NCBI RefSeq assembly: GCF_001584185.1
Contig: NZ_CP013234.1
Location: 5,146,001 to 5,210,000 of the forward strand
DNA from: Collimonas pratensis
GTDB lineage: Bacteria; Pseudomonadota; Gammaproteobacteria; Burkholderiales; Burkholderiaceae_D
Direction: 5' to 3'
Length of the DNA: 64,000 bases
Shown here in pieces: positions 10,101-19,273 of the stretch; position 1 is the first letter of the stretch, and every line of letters begins with the position of its first letter. The translations under genes were made by a program, and so were the position numbers. The notes under the pieces are model-generated. The model ran no database searches. It was not told where the DNA came from and saw only the letters and a list, made by a program, of their open reading frames with translations.

Positions 10101-10871
10101 ATGAAATCATCAACCTTGTCCTTGTTCCGCCTTGCCGCCGCTGTCGCGTTCTGCGGCCATCTGTTGAACGCATCCGCGGCCGGCACGGATCATCCTGCCA
10201 CCAAATACAAAACCGATCTGCCGCCGTCCGCCGACCTGGACTATGCCATCCAGGCCAAACAAAGCGGCATCACTCTGGGCGGCGAAGGTACGGTCAAGTG
10301 GCAGGTCGCCGACAAGCGCTTCAGCGTCAATTCGGAAACGCGCGCCATGTTGTTCGGGAAAATCCTGGAATCGTCGAGCGAAGGCGCGATCGATGATTTC
10401 GGCCTGGCGCCGACGCAATTCATCAACAAGCGTTATCGCAAGCAAGCCACCACCACCACTTTCCATCGCGACAGCGGCACCATCGGCTTTTCCGAATCCA
10501 GCGACAGCTACCCGCTGAAGGGTGGCGAACAGGACCGCACCAGCATCATCTGGCAACTGATTTCAGTAGCACGGGCGGCGCCGCAGCAGTTCAAGCCTGG
10601 TTCAAACTGGAGCTTCTTCGTCGCCGGCATGCACGACGCCGAGGCATGGACCTTCAAAGTAATAGCCACGGAAAAGATCAAGACCCCTATGGGCGAGCTC
10701 GATACCGTACACATTTTCAAGGCGCCGCCGCCGGACGCCAAGGACCAGCAGCTGGATATCTGGCTGGCGCCTTCCCTGGAGTGGTATCCGGTGCGCTTGC
10801 GCTTCACCGATCCGAACAAGGATTTTGTCGAACAGACGCTGCAACAGATCAGCAACAAGGGAGCGAAATAA
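10101..10871 (+). CDS. Exported DUF3108 protein
   Basis: 256 residues with a signal peptide (to about residue 26, ending NASAA) and one DUF3108 domain starting [10 protein letters not shown]. The blocks [23 protein letters not shown] and [20 protein letters not shown] match the upstream protein closely, so the two are paralogues from a tandem duplication. This copy is soluble and periplasmic, whereas the first is anchored. Function is unknown. Its stop is one base before the queC start, so cotranscription and translational coupling with queC are likely. Confidence 0.85.
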   Translation: MKSSTLSLFRLAAAVAFCGHLLNASAAGTDHPATKYKTDLPPSADLDYAIQAKQSGITLGGEGTVKWQVADKRFSVNSETRAMLFGKILESSSEGAIDDFGLAPTQFINKRYRKQATTTTFHRDSGTIGFSESSDSYPLKGGEQDRTSIIWQLISVARAAPQQFKPGSNWSFFVAGMHDAEAWTFKVIATEKIKTPMGELDTVHIFKAPPPDAKDQQLDIWLAPSLEWYPVRLRFTDPNKDFVEQTLQQISNKGAK

Positions 10872-10872
10872 C

Positions 10873-11583
10873 ATGACTACACCAAACGGCGCCATCGTCC
10901 TGTTCAGCGGCGGGCAGGATTCCACCACCTGCCTGGCATGGGCCCTGGCGCGCTACGACCGGGTCGAAACCATCGGTTTCGACTACGGCCAGCGGCATGC
11001 TGTCGAGCTGACCGTGCGCCCGATCCTGCTGCAGAAAATCCGCGCCCAGTTCCCGCACTGGGCGGACAAGCTGGGTGAAGATCACATGATCGACCTGTCG
11101 CTGATTTCAAAAATTTCGTCGACCGCCATGACGGAAGACGTCGAAATCGTGATGCAGGAAAACGGTTTGCCGAATACGTTCGTCCCCGGCCGCAACCTGC
11201 TGTTCATGACGGTGGCCGCCACCGTCGCTTACCGCCGCGGCCTGAACGTGCTGGTGGGCGGCATGTGCGAAACCGACTTCTCGGGCTATCCCGATTGCCG
11301 CGACGACACCATGAAAGCCTTGCAGGTTGCGCTCAACCTCGGCATGGCGACGCAGCTCAAGCTGGAAACGCCGCTGATGTGGATAGACAAATCGGAAACC
11401 TGGAAACTGGCGCAAGATCTTGGCGGCGACGCCCTGGTCGATCTGATCCGCGCCGACACCCACACCTGCTACCTGGGCGAACGTGGCGCCTTGCATGACT
11501 GGGGCTATGGCTGCGGCACCTGCCCGGCGTGCGCCTTGCGCGCCCGCGGCTACCAGCAATTCAGGCAGGGGCCAGCTGCCTGA
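10873..11583 (+). CDS. queC: 7-cyano-7-deazaguanine synthase QueC
   Basis: 236-residue enzyme that converts 7-carboxy-7-deazaguanine to preQ0 with ATP and ammonia in queuosine biosynthesis. It has the PP-loop ATPase motif SGGQDSTTC at about residues 12-20 and the C-terminal zinc site [14 protein letters not shown]. The ATG at 10873 is preceded by GGGAG; the frame is open upstream but that part overlaps the DUF3108 gene. queD and queE are not in the window. A long perfect hairpin terminator follows. Confidence 0.95.
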   Translation: MTTPNGAIVLFSGGQDSTTCLAWALARYDRVETIGFDYGQRHAVELTVRPILLQKIRAQFPHWADKLGEDHMIDLSLISKISSTAMTEDVEIVMQENGLPNTFVPGRNLLFMTVAATVAYRRGLNVLVGGMCETDFSGYPDCRDDTMKALQVALNLGMATQLKLETPLMWIDKSETWKLAQDLGGDALVDLIRADTHTCYLGERGALHDWGYGCGTCPACALRARGYQQFRQGPAA

Positions 11584-11633
11584 GTCACCGGCGCGGTAAA
11601 CCATCGCCGCAGAAATTCGGGACGCTAAAATAC

Positions 11634-11672
11634 AAAATGGCGGGTAGATTTTCATCTACCCGCCATTTTTTT
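11634..11672. terminator. Strong bidirectional terminator
   Basis: Perfect 16-bp stem (AAAATGGCGGGTAGAT at 11634-11649 and its complement at 11654-11669) with loop TTTC and a T-run. It separates the convergent queC and indolepyruvate oxidoreductase genes and can end transcripts from both sides. Confidence 0.92.
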
Positions 11673-11691
11673 AACGATCAAACGCGATCAA

Positions 11692-14600
11692 TCAAGCCGC
11701 GATCGAACGAGACAACTCCCCTTTTGCTTCAGCTGCAGCAAACTGATTCAGCAACTGTACTTCCTTGGCGCGCGCTGCCGTAAGATGCCGTTCCTTGACA
11801 TGACCATAGCCGCGAATTTCTTCCGGCAGGCTGGCAATGGCAACAGCACTGGCAAGGTTGTCGGCAGTCAGTTTCGGCAGCAAGGAAGCGATGGTTTCCT
11901 TGTAATGCACGATCAAGGCTCGTTCTTCCTTGCGCTCGGCGGTGTAGCCGAAAATGTCCAGCGCGCCGCCGCGCAGGAATTTCATTTTCGCCAGGACGCC
12001 GAAAGCACGCATCATCCATGGACCGAATTCCTGCTTGATCAGATGGCCATGGGCATCGTGCTTGGCCAGCAGCGGCGGCGCCAGGTGGAACTTGAGCTTG
12101 TAGTCGCCTTCAAACATGGCGGCAATCTTCGCCTTGAACGCACCGTCGGTGTACAAGCGGGCCACTTCGTATTCATCCTTGTAAGCCATCAGCTTGAACA
12201 GATACGTGGCTACCGCCATGCTCAGACGATGACCACCGTGCTGACGCTCGGCAGCCTGCACCTGCTCGACAAAAGCACGGTACTGTTCCGCATATGCGGC
12301 ATCCTGATAGGCAGTGAGGACAGCAACGCGACGCTTGATCAGATCATCCAGGTTTGGCGTGCGCTTGAATTCGATCACCTGTGCCGGCGTATCGTTGAGG
12401 CGGGTACGTTTTTCCAGGCCCGCCAGATCGATCGCTGCCGTACGGCCCCAGACAAACGCCTGCTTGTTGAAAGCGACTTGCAAGGCATTCAGCTCGATCG
12501 CCCGCATCAGCGATGCTTCCGTCAGCGGCACCCAGCCCTTTTGCCAGGCATAGCCCAGCATGAACATATTGGTGGCGATGGCGTCGCCCATCAAGGCCGT
12601 CGCGATATGACCGGCGTTGATGAATTCAACACGGTCGCTGCCGCAGGCGGCGCGGATGTCATGTTCAGCGGCGGCGTCAGGTGATTGCCAGTCAGGATTC
12701 TTGACGAATGCCGCGGTCGGCGTCCGGGTTGAATTGATCGCTGCGTAAGTGCGGCCTTCGCCCATGCGCGACAGTGCATCGCGATTGGCGCTGACGATGG
12801 CGTCGCAACCGATCACCAGGTCGGCGTCGCCGGTGCCGACACGGGTCGAGTAGATATCGTCAGGATGATCCGCCAGCCGCACGTGCGACATGACCGGACC
12901 GCCCTTTTGCGCCAGGCCGCTCATGTCCAGCACCGAGCAGCCTTTGCCTTCGACGTGCGCCGCCATGGCCAGGATCTGGCCGATGGTTACCACGCCGGTG
13001 CCGCCGATACCTGTCACCAGGATGCCAAAAGGCTTGACCGTGCTTGGCAAGACCGGCGATGGCAGGGCTGCCACCGGGGCGGCGGCCGCGGTCGGCGTCG
13101 CCGCTATCTTGGCAGGCTTCTTCAGGTTGCCGCCTTCGACCGTGACAAAGCTTGGGCAGAATCCGGTCACGCAAGAGAAATCCTTGTTGCACGAAGACTG
13201 GTTGATCTGCCGCTTGCGGCCGAACTCGGTTTCCAGCGGTTCCACCGACAGGCAGTTCGACTGCACGCTGCAATCGCCGCAGCCTTCGCATACGGCTTCG
13301 TTGATCACCGCGCGCTTGGCTGGATCCGGATATTCGTTGCGTTTCCGGCGCCGGCGCTTTTCCGAAGCACAGGTCTGGTCGTAGATCATGGCCGAGCAGC
13401 CTTCGATCTCGCGCAGTTCGCGTTGCACCGCGTCCAATTCGCTGCGATGGCGGATCGTCACGCCCGGCGCCCAGTCGACGCTCGAACCGTATTTTTCCGG
13501 TTCGTCGGTGACCACGATAATCGGCGTCACGCCTTCCGCCGCAATCTGCCGTGAAATCATGGCCGGATCGAGCGGACCGTCGAACGCCTGGCCGCCAGTC
13601 ATGGCGACCGCATCGTTGAACAGGATCTTGTAGGTGATGTTGACCTTGGCCGCGACCGATGCGCGGATCGCCAGCAGGCCGGAGTGGAAATAAGTACCGT
13701 CGCCGAGATTGGCGAATACGTGCTTTTCCGTGGTGAACGGCGCCTGGCCGACCCAGGTCACGCCTTCGCCGCCCATGTGGGTGAAGGTCGACGATTCGCG
13801 GTCCATCCACAGCACCATGTAATGGCAGCCGATGCCGGCCAGGCCACGGCTGCCGTCCGGCAGCTTGGTCGAGGTATTGTGCGGGCAGCCGGAGCAGAAA
13901 TGCGGCACGCGGTCCTTGTTCGGATCCGGCTTGCTGCTGATGTTCAGCAGCGCTTCCTTGGCTTCCAGGTAAGCGACCCGCTGCTGCACGCGCTGTGCCA
14001 CCGGATGGCCGGCAAAGTATTTCGACACGCGGGTGGCGATGGCGCGGGCAATCTGCGCCGGATTCAGTTCATAGGTCGCCGGCAGCAGCCAGTCGCCATG
14101 GCCTTCGCCGCTGCGATTGCTCCACTCGCCGGTATCGTCGAACTTGCCGACCACGCGCGGACGCACATCGTCGCGCCAGTTGTAGAGCTCTTCCTTGACC
14201 TGGTATTCCAGAATCTGGCGCTTTTCTTCCACCACCAGGATTTCTTCCAGGCCTTGCGCAAACTCGCGCACGCCTTCCGCTTCCAGCGGCCAGGTCATGC
14301 CGATCTTGTACAGGCGGATGCCGATGTCGCGCGCTACGGTTTCATCGATGCCGAGGTCGGCCAGCGCCTGGCGCGTGTCGAGATAGGATTTGCCGGCGGT
14401 GATGATGCCGATCTTGGCGCGCGGGCTGTCCCAGATGATCTGGTTCAGCTTGTTGACGCGGGCATAGGCCAGCGCTGCGTACCATTTGTAATTGTTCATC
14501 CGCGCTTCCTGGCCCAGCACAGTGTCGGGCAAGCGGATGTTCAAGCCGTCGGCCGGCAGTTCGAAATCGGCGGCGGTCGGCAAGACAATCTTGACGCGGT

Positions 14601-15297
14601 CGGGATCAAGATCGATCGAAGCGCCGGATTCGACCAGGTCGGTGACGCACTTCATCGATACCCATAGGCCGGTATAGCGGCTCATGGCCCAGCCATGCAA
14701 GCCGTAATCGAGATATTCCTGCACCGAGGATGGATACAGCACCGGAATGCCGCAGGCTTTCAGGATGTGTTCGCTCTGGTGCGCGGTGGTCGACGATTTT
14801 GCTGCGTGATCGTCGCCGGCCAGCACCAGCACGCCGCCATTCTTGGAGGTCCCAGCCATGTTGGCGTGCTTGAAGACGTCGCCGCAACGGTCAACGCCAG
14901 GGCCTTTGCCGTACCACATGCCGAACACGCCATCGTATTGCGCGCCGGGAAACAGGTTCACCTGCTGCGTACCCCAGACACTGGTGGCGGCGAGGTCTTC
15001 ATTCATGCCGGGGTGGAATTTGACGTGATGCGATTCCAGGTATTTCTTCGCCTTGGCGGCGGTCAGGTCGACGCTGCCGAGGGGGGAACCGCGATAGCCG
15101 GTCACGAAACCGGCGGTGTTCAAACCAGCTTGCACATCGCGCTGCCGTTGCAACATCGGCAAACGAATGATGGCTTGCGTGCCCGTCATGAAAGCACGGC
15201 CACGTTCTAGTGTAAATTTATCATCAAGGGAAATGCTATCAGCTTCAGACGCTTGCGTGGGCAGCAAGGCTTGCGCCGATTTGAGTGGTGCGTTCAT
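11692..15297 (-). CDS. Fused indolepyruvate ferredoxin oxidoreductase
   Basis: 1201-residue single-chain 2-oxoacid:ferredoxin oxidoreductase, an IorA-IorB fusion that oxidatively decarboxylates arylpyruvates with CoA. The N-terminal third is the pyruvate-ferredoxin-type domain (GYRGSPLGSVD). The thiamine-diphosphate part follows (about 450-640; GEGVTWVGQAPF, HVFANLGDGTYFHSG). An iron-sulfur cysteine cluster lies at about 671-716 (CEGCGDCSVQSNC and CNKDFSCVTGFC). The gamma-type domain follows from about 760 (GILVTGIGGTGVVTIGQ). Proteobacterial fusions are often annotated simply as indolepyruvate ferredoxin oxidoreductase family. Its position beside phhA supports a role in aromatic amino acid breakdown. 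Confidence 0.92.
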   Translation of the reverse strand: MNAPLKSAQALLPTQASEADSISLDDKFTLERGRAFMTGTQAIIRLPMLQRQRDVQAGLNTAGFVTGYRGSPLGSVDLTAAKAKKYLESHHVKFHPGMNEDLAATSVWGTQQVNLFPGAQYDGVFGMWYGKGPGVDRCGDVFKHANMAGTSKNGGVLVLAGDDHAAKSSTTAHQSEHILKACGIPVLYPSSVQEYLDYGLHGWAMSRYTGLWVSMKCVTDLVESGASIDLDPDRVKIVLPTAADFELPADGLNIRLPDTVLGQEARMNNYKWYAALAYARVNKLNQIIWDSPRAKIGIITAGKSYLDTRQALADLGIDETVARDIGIRLYKIGMTWPLEAEGVREFAQGLEEILVVEEKRQILEYQVKEELYNWRDDVRPRVVGKFDDTGEWSNRSGEGHGDWLLPATYELNPAQIARAIATRVSKYFAGHPVAQRVQQRVAYLEAKEALLNISSKPDPNKDRVPHFCSGCPHNTSTKLPDGSRGLAGIGCHYMVLWMDRESSTFTHMGGEGVTWVGQAPFTTEKHVFANLGDGTYFHSGLLAIRASVAAKVNITYKILFNDAVAMTGGQAFDGPLDPAMISRQIAAEGVTPIIVVTDEPEKYGSSVDWAPGVTIRHRSELDAVQRELREIEGCSAMIYDQTCASEKRRRRKRNEYPDPAKRAVINEAVCEGCGDCSVQSNCLSVEPLETEFGRKRQINQSSCNKDFSCVTGFCPSFVTVEGGNLKKPAKIAATPTAAAAPVAALPSPVLPSTVKPFGILVTGIGGTGVVTIGQILAMAAHVEGKGCSVLDMSGLAQKGGPVMSHVRLADHPDDIYSTRVGTGDADLVIGCDAIVSANRDALSRMGEGRTYAAINSTRTPTAAFVKNPDWQSPDAAAEHDIRAACGSDRVEFINAGHIATALMGDAIATNMFMLGYAWQKGWVPLTEASLMRAIELNALQVAFNKQAFVWGRTAAIDLAGLEKRTRLNDTPAQVIEFKRTPNLDDLIKRRVAVLTAYQDAAYAEQYRAFVEQVQAAERQHGGHRLSMAVATYLFKLMAYKDEYEVARLYTDGAFKAKIAAMFEGDYKLKFHLAPPLLAKHDAHGHLIKQEFGPWMMRAFGVLAKMKFLRGGALDIFGYTAERKEERALIVHYKETIASLLPKLTADNLASAVAIASLPEEIRGYGHVKERHLTAARAKEVQLLNQFAAAEAKGELSRSIAA

Positions 15298-15449
15298 TCA
15301 GTCTCCGTGCCAAAAATTATGTTTTTGATTGCACTGCGTGGAGGTTATCCTACGCGGTAAAAACGTCTTCGCCTTGTGGGCAAATCGTCCTGTTTTTTAC
15401 TATCTATTACGGCCCCCAGATTATCACAAGCGAGGGCTTGACTCAATGC

Positions 15450-15676
15450 ACGCCGCAGCATTCAAGCGCGCTGCGGGGCCGATGAGCACTTCGGGTAACA
15501 ACTGTAACAACTGGTAAATCGAGTAGATCGGGAGCACGACTCAGCGTGTAATGGCAACTTGTCAGATGTGGCTGCATACCTCCCCTGGACCAGCCATGTC
15601 GGGCATTCCTCCCTCTAGTGTTCCCATTATCACTAGTTTGCGGATTCTGCCCTCCCCGGCAGGATCCGCTTTTTTA
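15450..15676 (+). ncRNA. Candidate small RNA with own terminator
   Basis: The 376-base gap between the oxidoreductase and phhA, both on the minus strand, has a strong plus-strand terminator at its right end that neither gene can use. Upstream of it are a hairpin CCGCAGC / GCTGCGG (15453-15459 and 15470-15476), a perfect tandem repeat of GTAACAACT (15495-15512) and a hairpin CTAGTG / CACTAG (15615-15620 and 15631-15636). No protein frame with family resemblance fits on this strand. A TTGACT at about 15438 could be a -35 but has no good -10. The 5' end is therefore a guess. It does not fit the 6S, 4.5S, tmRNA or RNase P shapes. Confidence 0.4.
15640..15675 (+). terminator. Orphan plus-strand terminator
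   Basis: GCGGAT-T-CTGCC (15640-15651) pairs with GGCAG-G-ATCCGC (15658-15669), a 12-bp stem including one wobble pair, followed by six T (15670-15675) that overlap the phhA stop codon on the other strand. Read on the minus strand it has no T-run. Confidence 0.8.
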
Positions 15677-16567
15677 TTTCAACTGCAGATTTGTCTCGCC
15701 ATCCAGCAAGCTATTCGCCGGCAATGGCTGCAAGTCTTTCAGGCGCGCATAGATGGGCGTGAAATCCGGCGCGGTATCGTCGAACAATTGCTTGAAATCA
15801 TTGATGACAAAATAGGTTTCCTGATAGGAGTCTATCTTGTACAGGGTGCGCATCACGCGCTCGACATCAAACGGCAGGCGCAGCGGCGCCTTGCTGCTGA
15901 GGCAATGCTCGATTTCTCCACCGGACGAGAGAATCCCGGCGCCGTATACGCGCAAGCCTTCGGGACTCTGGATCAGGCCGAATTCAACCGTGTACCAGTA
16001 CAGGCGCGCCAGCATCGACAGACCATCCAGTTTCATCGCTTTCAGCGCGCCCTTGCCGTAATCCTGCAGATGGTCGGCAAAAATCGGATTGAACAGCAGC
16101 GGCACGTGGCCGAAAAAATCGTGGAACACATCAGGCTCGACGATATAGTCGAATTCCTCCGGATCGCGCAGCCAGACCGTGACCGGGAAGCGGCGGCTGG
16201 CCAGGTGCTCGAAAAACACGTGGTCCGGGACCAGGCCCGGCACCGCCACCAGCGTCCAGCCGGTCGCCTTGAACAGCAGGGCCGAGCTTTCTTCAAAGCG
16301 CGGAATGCCGTCGCCGATGTTGAGCAGTTCCAGGCTTTCGATGAACACATCGCACGCGCGGCCCGGGATCAGCTTGGCCTGGCGCCGGTACAGGCGGCGC
16401 CACAGCGCATGCTGCTCCGGCGTGTAGGCATCCCACTCCTGCTTGACCACATAGCGCGCGTCGATCTTGCTGTAGTCGCCGCGCAGCGAAGCGCCGTCCG
16501 ATTTTTCGGCGACGGTGGCAAAAAAGTCATCGGTGTTCAAGCTCGCGTCCATTACATTTGCATTCAT
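15674..16567 (-). CDS. phhA: Phenylalanine 4-monooxygenase
   Basis: 297-residue pterin-dependent aromatic amino acid hydroxylase (Phe to Tyr). The iron-binding facial triad is visible: H149 and H154 in VFHDFFGHVPLL and E195 in YTVEFGL. The spacing is the same as in the Chromobacterium enzyme. The length is typical of bacterial single-domain PAH; there is no regulatory ACT domain. The ATG at 16567 gives MNANVMDAS; an upstream extension to 16600 lacks a ribosome site. An Lrp-type regulator is divergent 144 bases away. The pterin carbinolamine dehydratase (phhB) is not adjacent. Confidence 0.95.
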   Translation of the reverse strand: MNANVMDASLNTDDFFATVAEKSDGASLRGDYSKIDARYVVKQEWDAYTPEQHALWRRLYRRQAKLIPGRACDVFIESLELLNIGDGIPRFEESSALLFKATGWTLVAVPGLVPDHVFFEHLASRRFPVTVWLRDPEEFDYIVEPDVFHDFFGHVPLLFNPIFADHLQDYGKGALKAMKLDGLSMLARLYWYTVEFGLIQSPEGLRVYGAGILSSGGEIEHCLSSKAPLRLPFDVERVMRTLYKIDSYQETYFVINDFKQLFDDTAPDFTPIYARLKDLQPLPANSLLDGETNLQLK

Positions 16568-16639
16568 TCTGTCGGTCCCGGATTCAAGGCATTCTGCCAA
16601 TTTTATGCCTACAGTATACGGCTGAGACGAGAGCAGTTA

Positions 16640-16675
16640 ATTGCAAAATTTGTCCCACAAACAATTATTTGCGCA
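16640..16675. promoter_or_regulatory. Nested palindrome in the phhA/lrp divergent promoter region
   Basis: In the A/T-rich gap between phhA and the Lrp-type gene, TTTGT-CCC-ACAAA (16649-16661) is framed by GCAAA (16643-16647) and TTTGC (16668-16672). The A/T-rich dyad between divergent target and regulator genes suits an Lrp-family operator. Binding is inferred only. Confidence 0.4.
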
Positions 16676-16711
16676 TTAATATATCAAAAATCATTCACTT
16701 TAAGGTCATTT

Positions 16712-17233
16712 ATGCCAACGATTGCCTTGGATGTAACCGATCGCAAGATTCTGGCGATCTTGCAAGAGGACGGCCGCCTCAGCAATCAGGAGGTGGCGGA
16801 ACGCGTCAACCTGTCGCCTTCGCCCTGTCTGCGCCGCATCAAGCAGCTGGAACAGGCGGGCGTGATCCGGCAATACGTGGCGCTGCTGGAACCGGACAAG
16901 ATCGGTCTCGGCCTGCTGGCCTATATCAATGTGCGCCTGGAAAAGCATAGCGATCCGCTTTATCTGAGCGGCACCAAGGCTGCGGCCGCGCAGCATCAGA
17001 CGATGTCGCCGCGGGTGTCGTTTTCCACCGCGGTGGAGCGCTGGCCAGAGGTTGTTGCATGTTATGCAATGACCGGCGAGATGGATTTCCTGCTCAGGGT
17101 CCACGTGGAAGACATGGCGCATTTTTCGCGCTTCATGATGGAGACCCTGCTGCGCCATCCGGCGGTGCTGGACGTCAAATCAAGTTTCGCATTGCAACGG
17201 GTGAAAGATACGACGGCGCTGCCCTTGCTATAG
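16712..17233 (+). CDS. Lrp/AsnC family transcriptional regulator
   Basis: 173-residue regulator. The N-terminal helix-turn-helix (LDVTDRKILAILQEDGRLSNQEVAERVNLSPSPCLRRIKQLE) is followed by a RAM/ligand-binding domain (ITGEMDFLLRV-like, here MTGEMDFLLRVHVEDMAHF). Between them is an extra stretch of about 15-20 residues (GTKAAAAQHQTMSPR) compared with the usual 150-160-residue Lrp. The ATG at 16712 has AAGG upstream. Divergence from phhA suggests it controls phenylalanine hydroxylase, perhaps sensing an aromatic amino acid, as seen for similar pairs in other Betaproteobacteria. Confidence 0.9.
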   Translation: MPTIALDVTDRKILAILQEDGRLSNQEVAERVNLSPSPCLRRIKQLEQAGVIRQYVALLEPDKIGLGLLAYINVRLEKHSDPLYLSGTKAAAAQHQTMSPRVSFSTAVERWPEVVACYAMTGEMDFLLRVHVEDMAHFSRFMMETLLRHPAVLDVKSSFALQRVKDTTALPLL

Positions 17234-17264
17234 CTGCTCCCCGGCCTGGCCGCAGCAGGACCGC

Positions 17265-17978
17265 CTAGTCGCGTTTGATGCCCGGCAGGTTGCTCAACCA
17301 TTTGAGCGCGGCGCGCAGATTCGCCTTGAAGGTATAGTCCAGCATGGCCGCCTGTTCCTGCACCGCCTCCTGCAGCACGCTGGCAGGATTGGCCGGCGGC
17401 AGTTTCAAATAGGCGTCAGCCTCGCCGTAATCGCGGTGGATTGCCATGCCGGCCTTCTTGGCGATATGCATCATCACCTTGTTGGACGACAGGCAGTGCA
17501 TGTACAAAGTATCGATATCGACATTGCGGCAGCGTATCGCCGCCCTTTCAAACAAGCGGCTGCCGACCCCTAGGCCGCGCGCGGAGACAGCCACCGAAAC
17601 ACCGAATTCGGCGACCCGTTCCTTGGTAGTGGAGGCGCTCACCGAAGGCAGCGCCTCGCGCGGCGCGAAGGCCAGATGGCCGACGCCGAGCAGGCGCAAC
17701 TTGCGATCGTAGACGCCGAATACGGTGTCGCGCGAAAAATCGATATTTTCCACGTAGCGGCTGACCAGATCGTCCGACAGCACCGAACCGAAACGCAGCA
17801 GGCGGTCGCCGCTACTCAAGGCCAGGAAATGGCGCAACAGGCGTTTGCGCGCCCGGCGCGACAATTCCTTGACGAAGATGATCGGCCGCGCAGTCTTGGC
17901 CTGGCCCGAGCCGGAACCGCCGGCCGTGACCGGCGCCTGGCTGCCGGCACGGCCCGTCTTCACATCTGTGGCTGTCAT
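17265..17978 (-). CDS. GNAT family N-acetyltransferase
   Basis: 237 residues. A Gly/Ala/Ser-rich N-terminal 30 residues precedes a GNAT fold. The acetyl-CoA-binding motif A lies in FGVSVAVSARGLGVGSRLFERA (about residues 122-143), with the typical V-x5-R/Q-x-x-G-x-G/A spacing. Substrate is not identifiable. It lies between the Lrp-type gene (convergent) and cca (same strand, 33 bases upstream), so it may be cotranscribed with cca. Confidence 0.85.
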   Translation of the reverse strand: MTATDVKTGRAGSQAPVTAGGSGSGQAKTARPIIFVKELSRRARKRLLRHFLALSSGDRLLRFGSVLSDDLVSRYVENIDFSRDTVFGVYDRKLRLLGVGHLAFAPREALPSVSASTTKERVAEFGVSVAVSARGLGVGSRLFERAAIRCRNVDIDTLYMHCLSSNKVMMHIAKKAGMAIHRDYGEADAYLKLPPANPASVLQEAVQEQAAMLDYTFKANLRAALKWLSNLPGIKRD

Positions 17979-18011
17979 CCTGGCCTCTCTGGTCGGGCAA
18001 GCTGATCGGGA

Positions 18012-19238
18012 TTATTGTCGTTGCGCTTGCAGCAGCTGCTCCACTACTTCTACCCGGGCAGCGTGGATCGCCTCGGGTATGCGCTGCGGCTGCTGCTGAA
18101 ACATGCCGGCAATCACGCCAGCATTGACCGACTGCGCTGCCTGCAATGCCGCCTGCAGATAAGCCAGCTGCGGAAACGGCTTGTCCTCATAGCCGGTCCG
18201 GCCGCGAGAATCGCATTCGGTGGCACGTAGCATATCAATAAAGCGCTCGGGCTTGCGAAATGCATCGCAGCGCCCCAGCAGGTTGACGATGGTGGCGGCG
18301 CGCAGCTCGAAAGCACGGCCGACGTTGCCGTGTTCACGGGTAGTCATCAGGGCCAGGTCGCGCACCTCGCTTGGCACCTTGAGGCGCTGGCAAACCCGCT
18401 CCACCAGCTCCACCCCCAAGCCTTCATGACCGTGATGGCTGGGCCAGCCGGCGGCCGGCGTCACGCCTTTGCCGAGGTCGTGCATGATGGTGGCGAAGCG
18501 CACCGGCAGCGGATAATTTGCGCGGGCGGCGGTATCCACTACCATCATCACATGCACGCCGGTATCGATTTCCGGATGATATTTTTCCGGCTGCGGGATG
18601 CCCCACAGTACATCCAGTTCCGGCAGGATGCGCGCCAGCGCGCCGCATGCGCGCAAGACCTCGAACATGCGCGAGGGCTTGCTTTCCATCAGGCCGCGCG
18701 CCAGTTCTTGCCAGACCCGCTCCGGCACCAGCGCATCGACCTCGCCTGCCGCTACCATGCGTTGCATCAGGGCGTTGGTCTGCGGCGCTACCGTGAAATC
18801 GGTGAAGCGCGCGGCAAAGCGGGCAACGCGCAGGATGCGCACTGGATCTTCGGCAAAGGCATCGGAGACGTGGCGGAAGATGCGGTCTTGCAAATCCTGG
18901 CGGCCATTGAACGGATCGGCCAGGCTGCCGTCATCGGCGCGCGCAATGGCGTTGATGGTCAGGTCGCGCCGCACCAGGTCTTGTTCCAGGGTGACGTCGG
19001 CGGCGGTATGGAACACAAAGCCTTTATAGCCGGGCGCGGTTTTGCGCTCGGTGCGCGCCAGCGCATATTCTTCATGCGTGTCAGGATGCAGGAATACCGG
19101 GAAATCCTTGCCGACCGGACGGAAGCCTTGCGCCAGCATGTCGTCCGGCGTCGCCCCGACCACCACGTAATCGCGGTCCTTGACCGGCAAACCCAGCAAC
19201 TCGTCGCGCACCGCGCCGCCTACCGCATAAACTTTCAT
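18012..19238 (-). CDS. cca: Multifunctional CCA-adding tRNA nucleotidyltransferase
   Basis: 408 residues, matching the class II bacterial enzyme that repairs or adds the CCA end of tRNAs. The N-terminal nucleotidyltransferase starts MKVYAVGGAVRDELLG and has the catalytic DxD in VKDRDYVVVG. RRDLTINAIA and EDPVRILRVARFAAR follow. A C-terminal HD domain (ATIMHDLGKG, about residues 250-260) gives the phosphohydrolase activities of the gamma/beta-proteobacterial form. Start and length agree with the family. Confidence 0.96.
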   Translation of the reverse strand: MKVYAVGGAVRDELLGLPVKDRDYVVVGATPDDMLAQGFRPVGKDFPVFLHPDTHEEYALARTERKTAPGYKGFVFHTAADVTLEQDLVRRDLTINAIARADDGSLADPFNGRQDLQDRIFRHVSDAFAEDPVRILRVARFAARFTDFTVAPQTNALMQRMVAAGEVDALVPERVWQELARGLMESKPSRMFEVLRACGALARILPELDVLWGIPQPEKYHPEIDTGVHVMMVVDTAARANYPLPVRFATIMHDLGKGVTPAAGWPSHHGHEGLGVELVERVCQRLKVPSEVRDLALMTTREHGNVGRAFELRAATIVNLLGRCDAFRKPERFIDMLRATECDSRGRTGYEDKPFPQLAYLQAALQAAQSVNAGVIAGMFQQQPQRIPEAIHAARVEVVEQLLQAQRQ

Positions 19239-19273
19239 GTCGTTGTTTGAACCTGATGTGAAAAGACTAATGG

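Noticed and set aside
15450..15676. 6S RNA at the candidate sRNA locus
   Set aside because: 6S has its ends paired in one long rod with a central bubble. Here the 3' end is a local hairpin and the central conserved blocks are missing.
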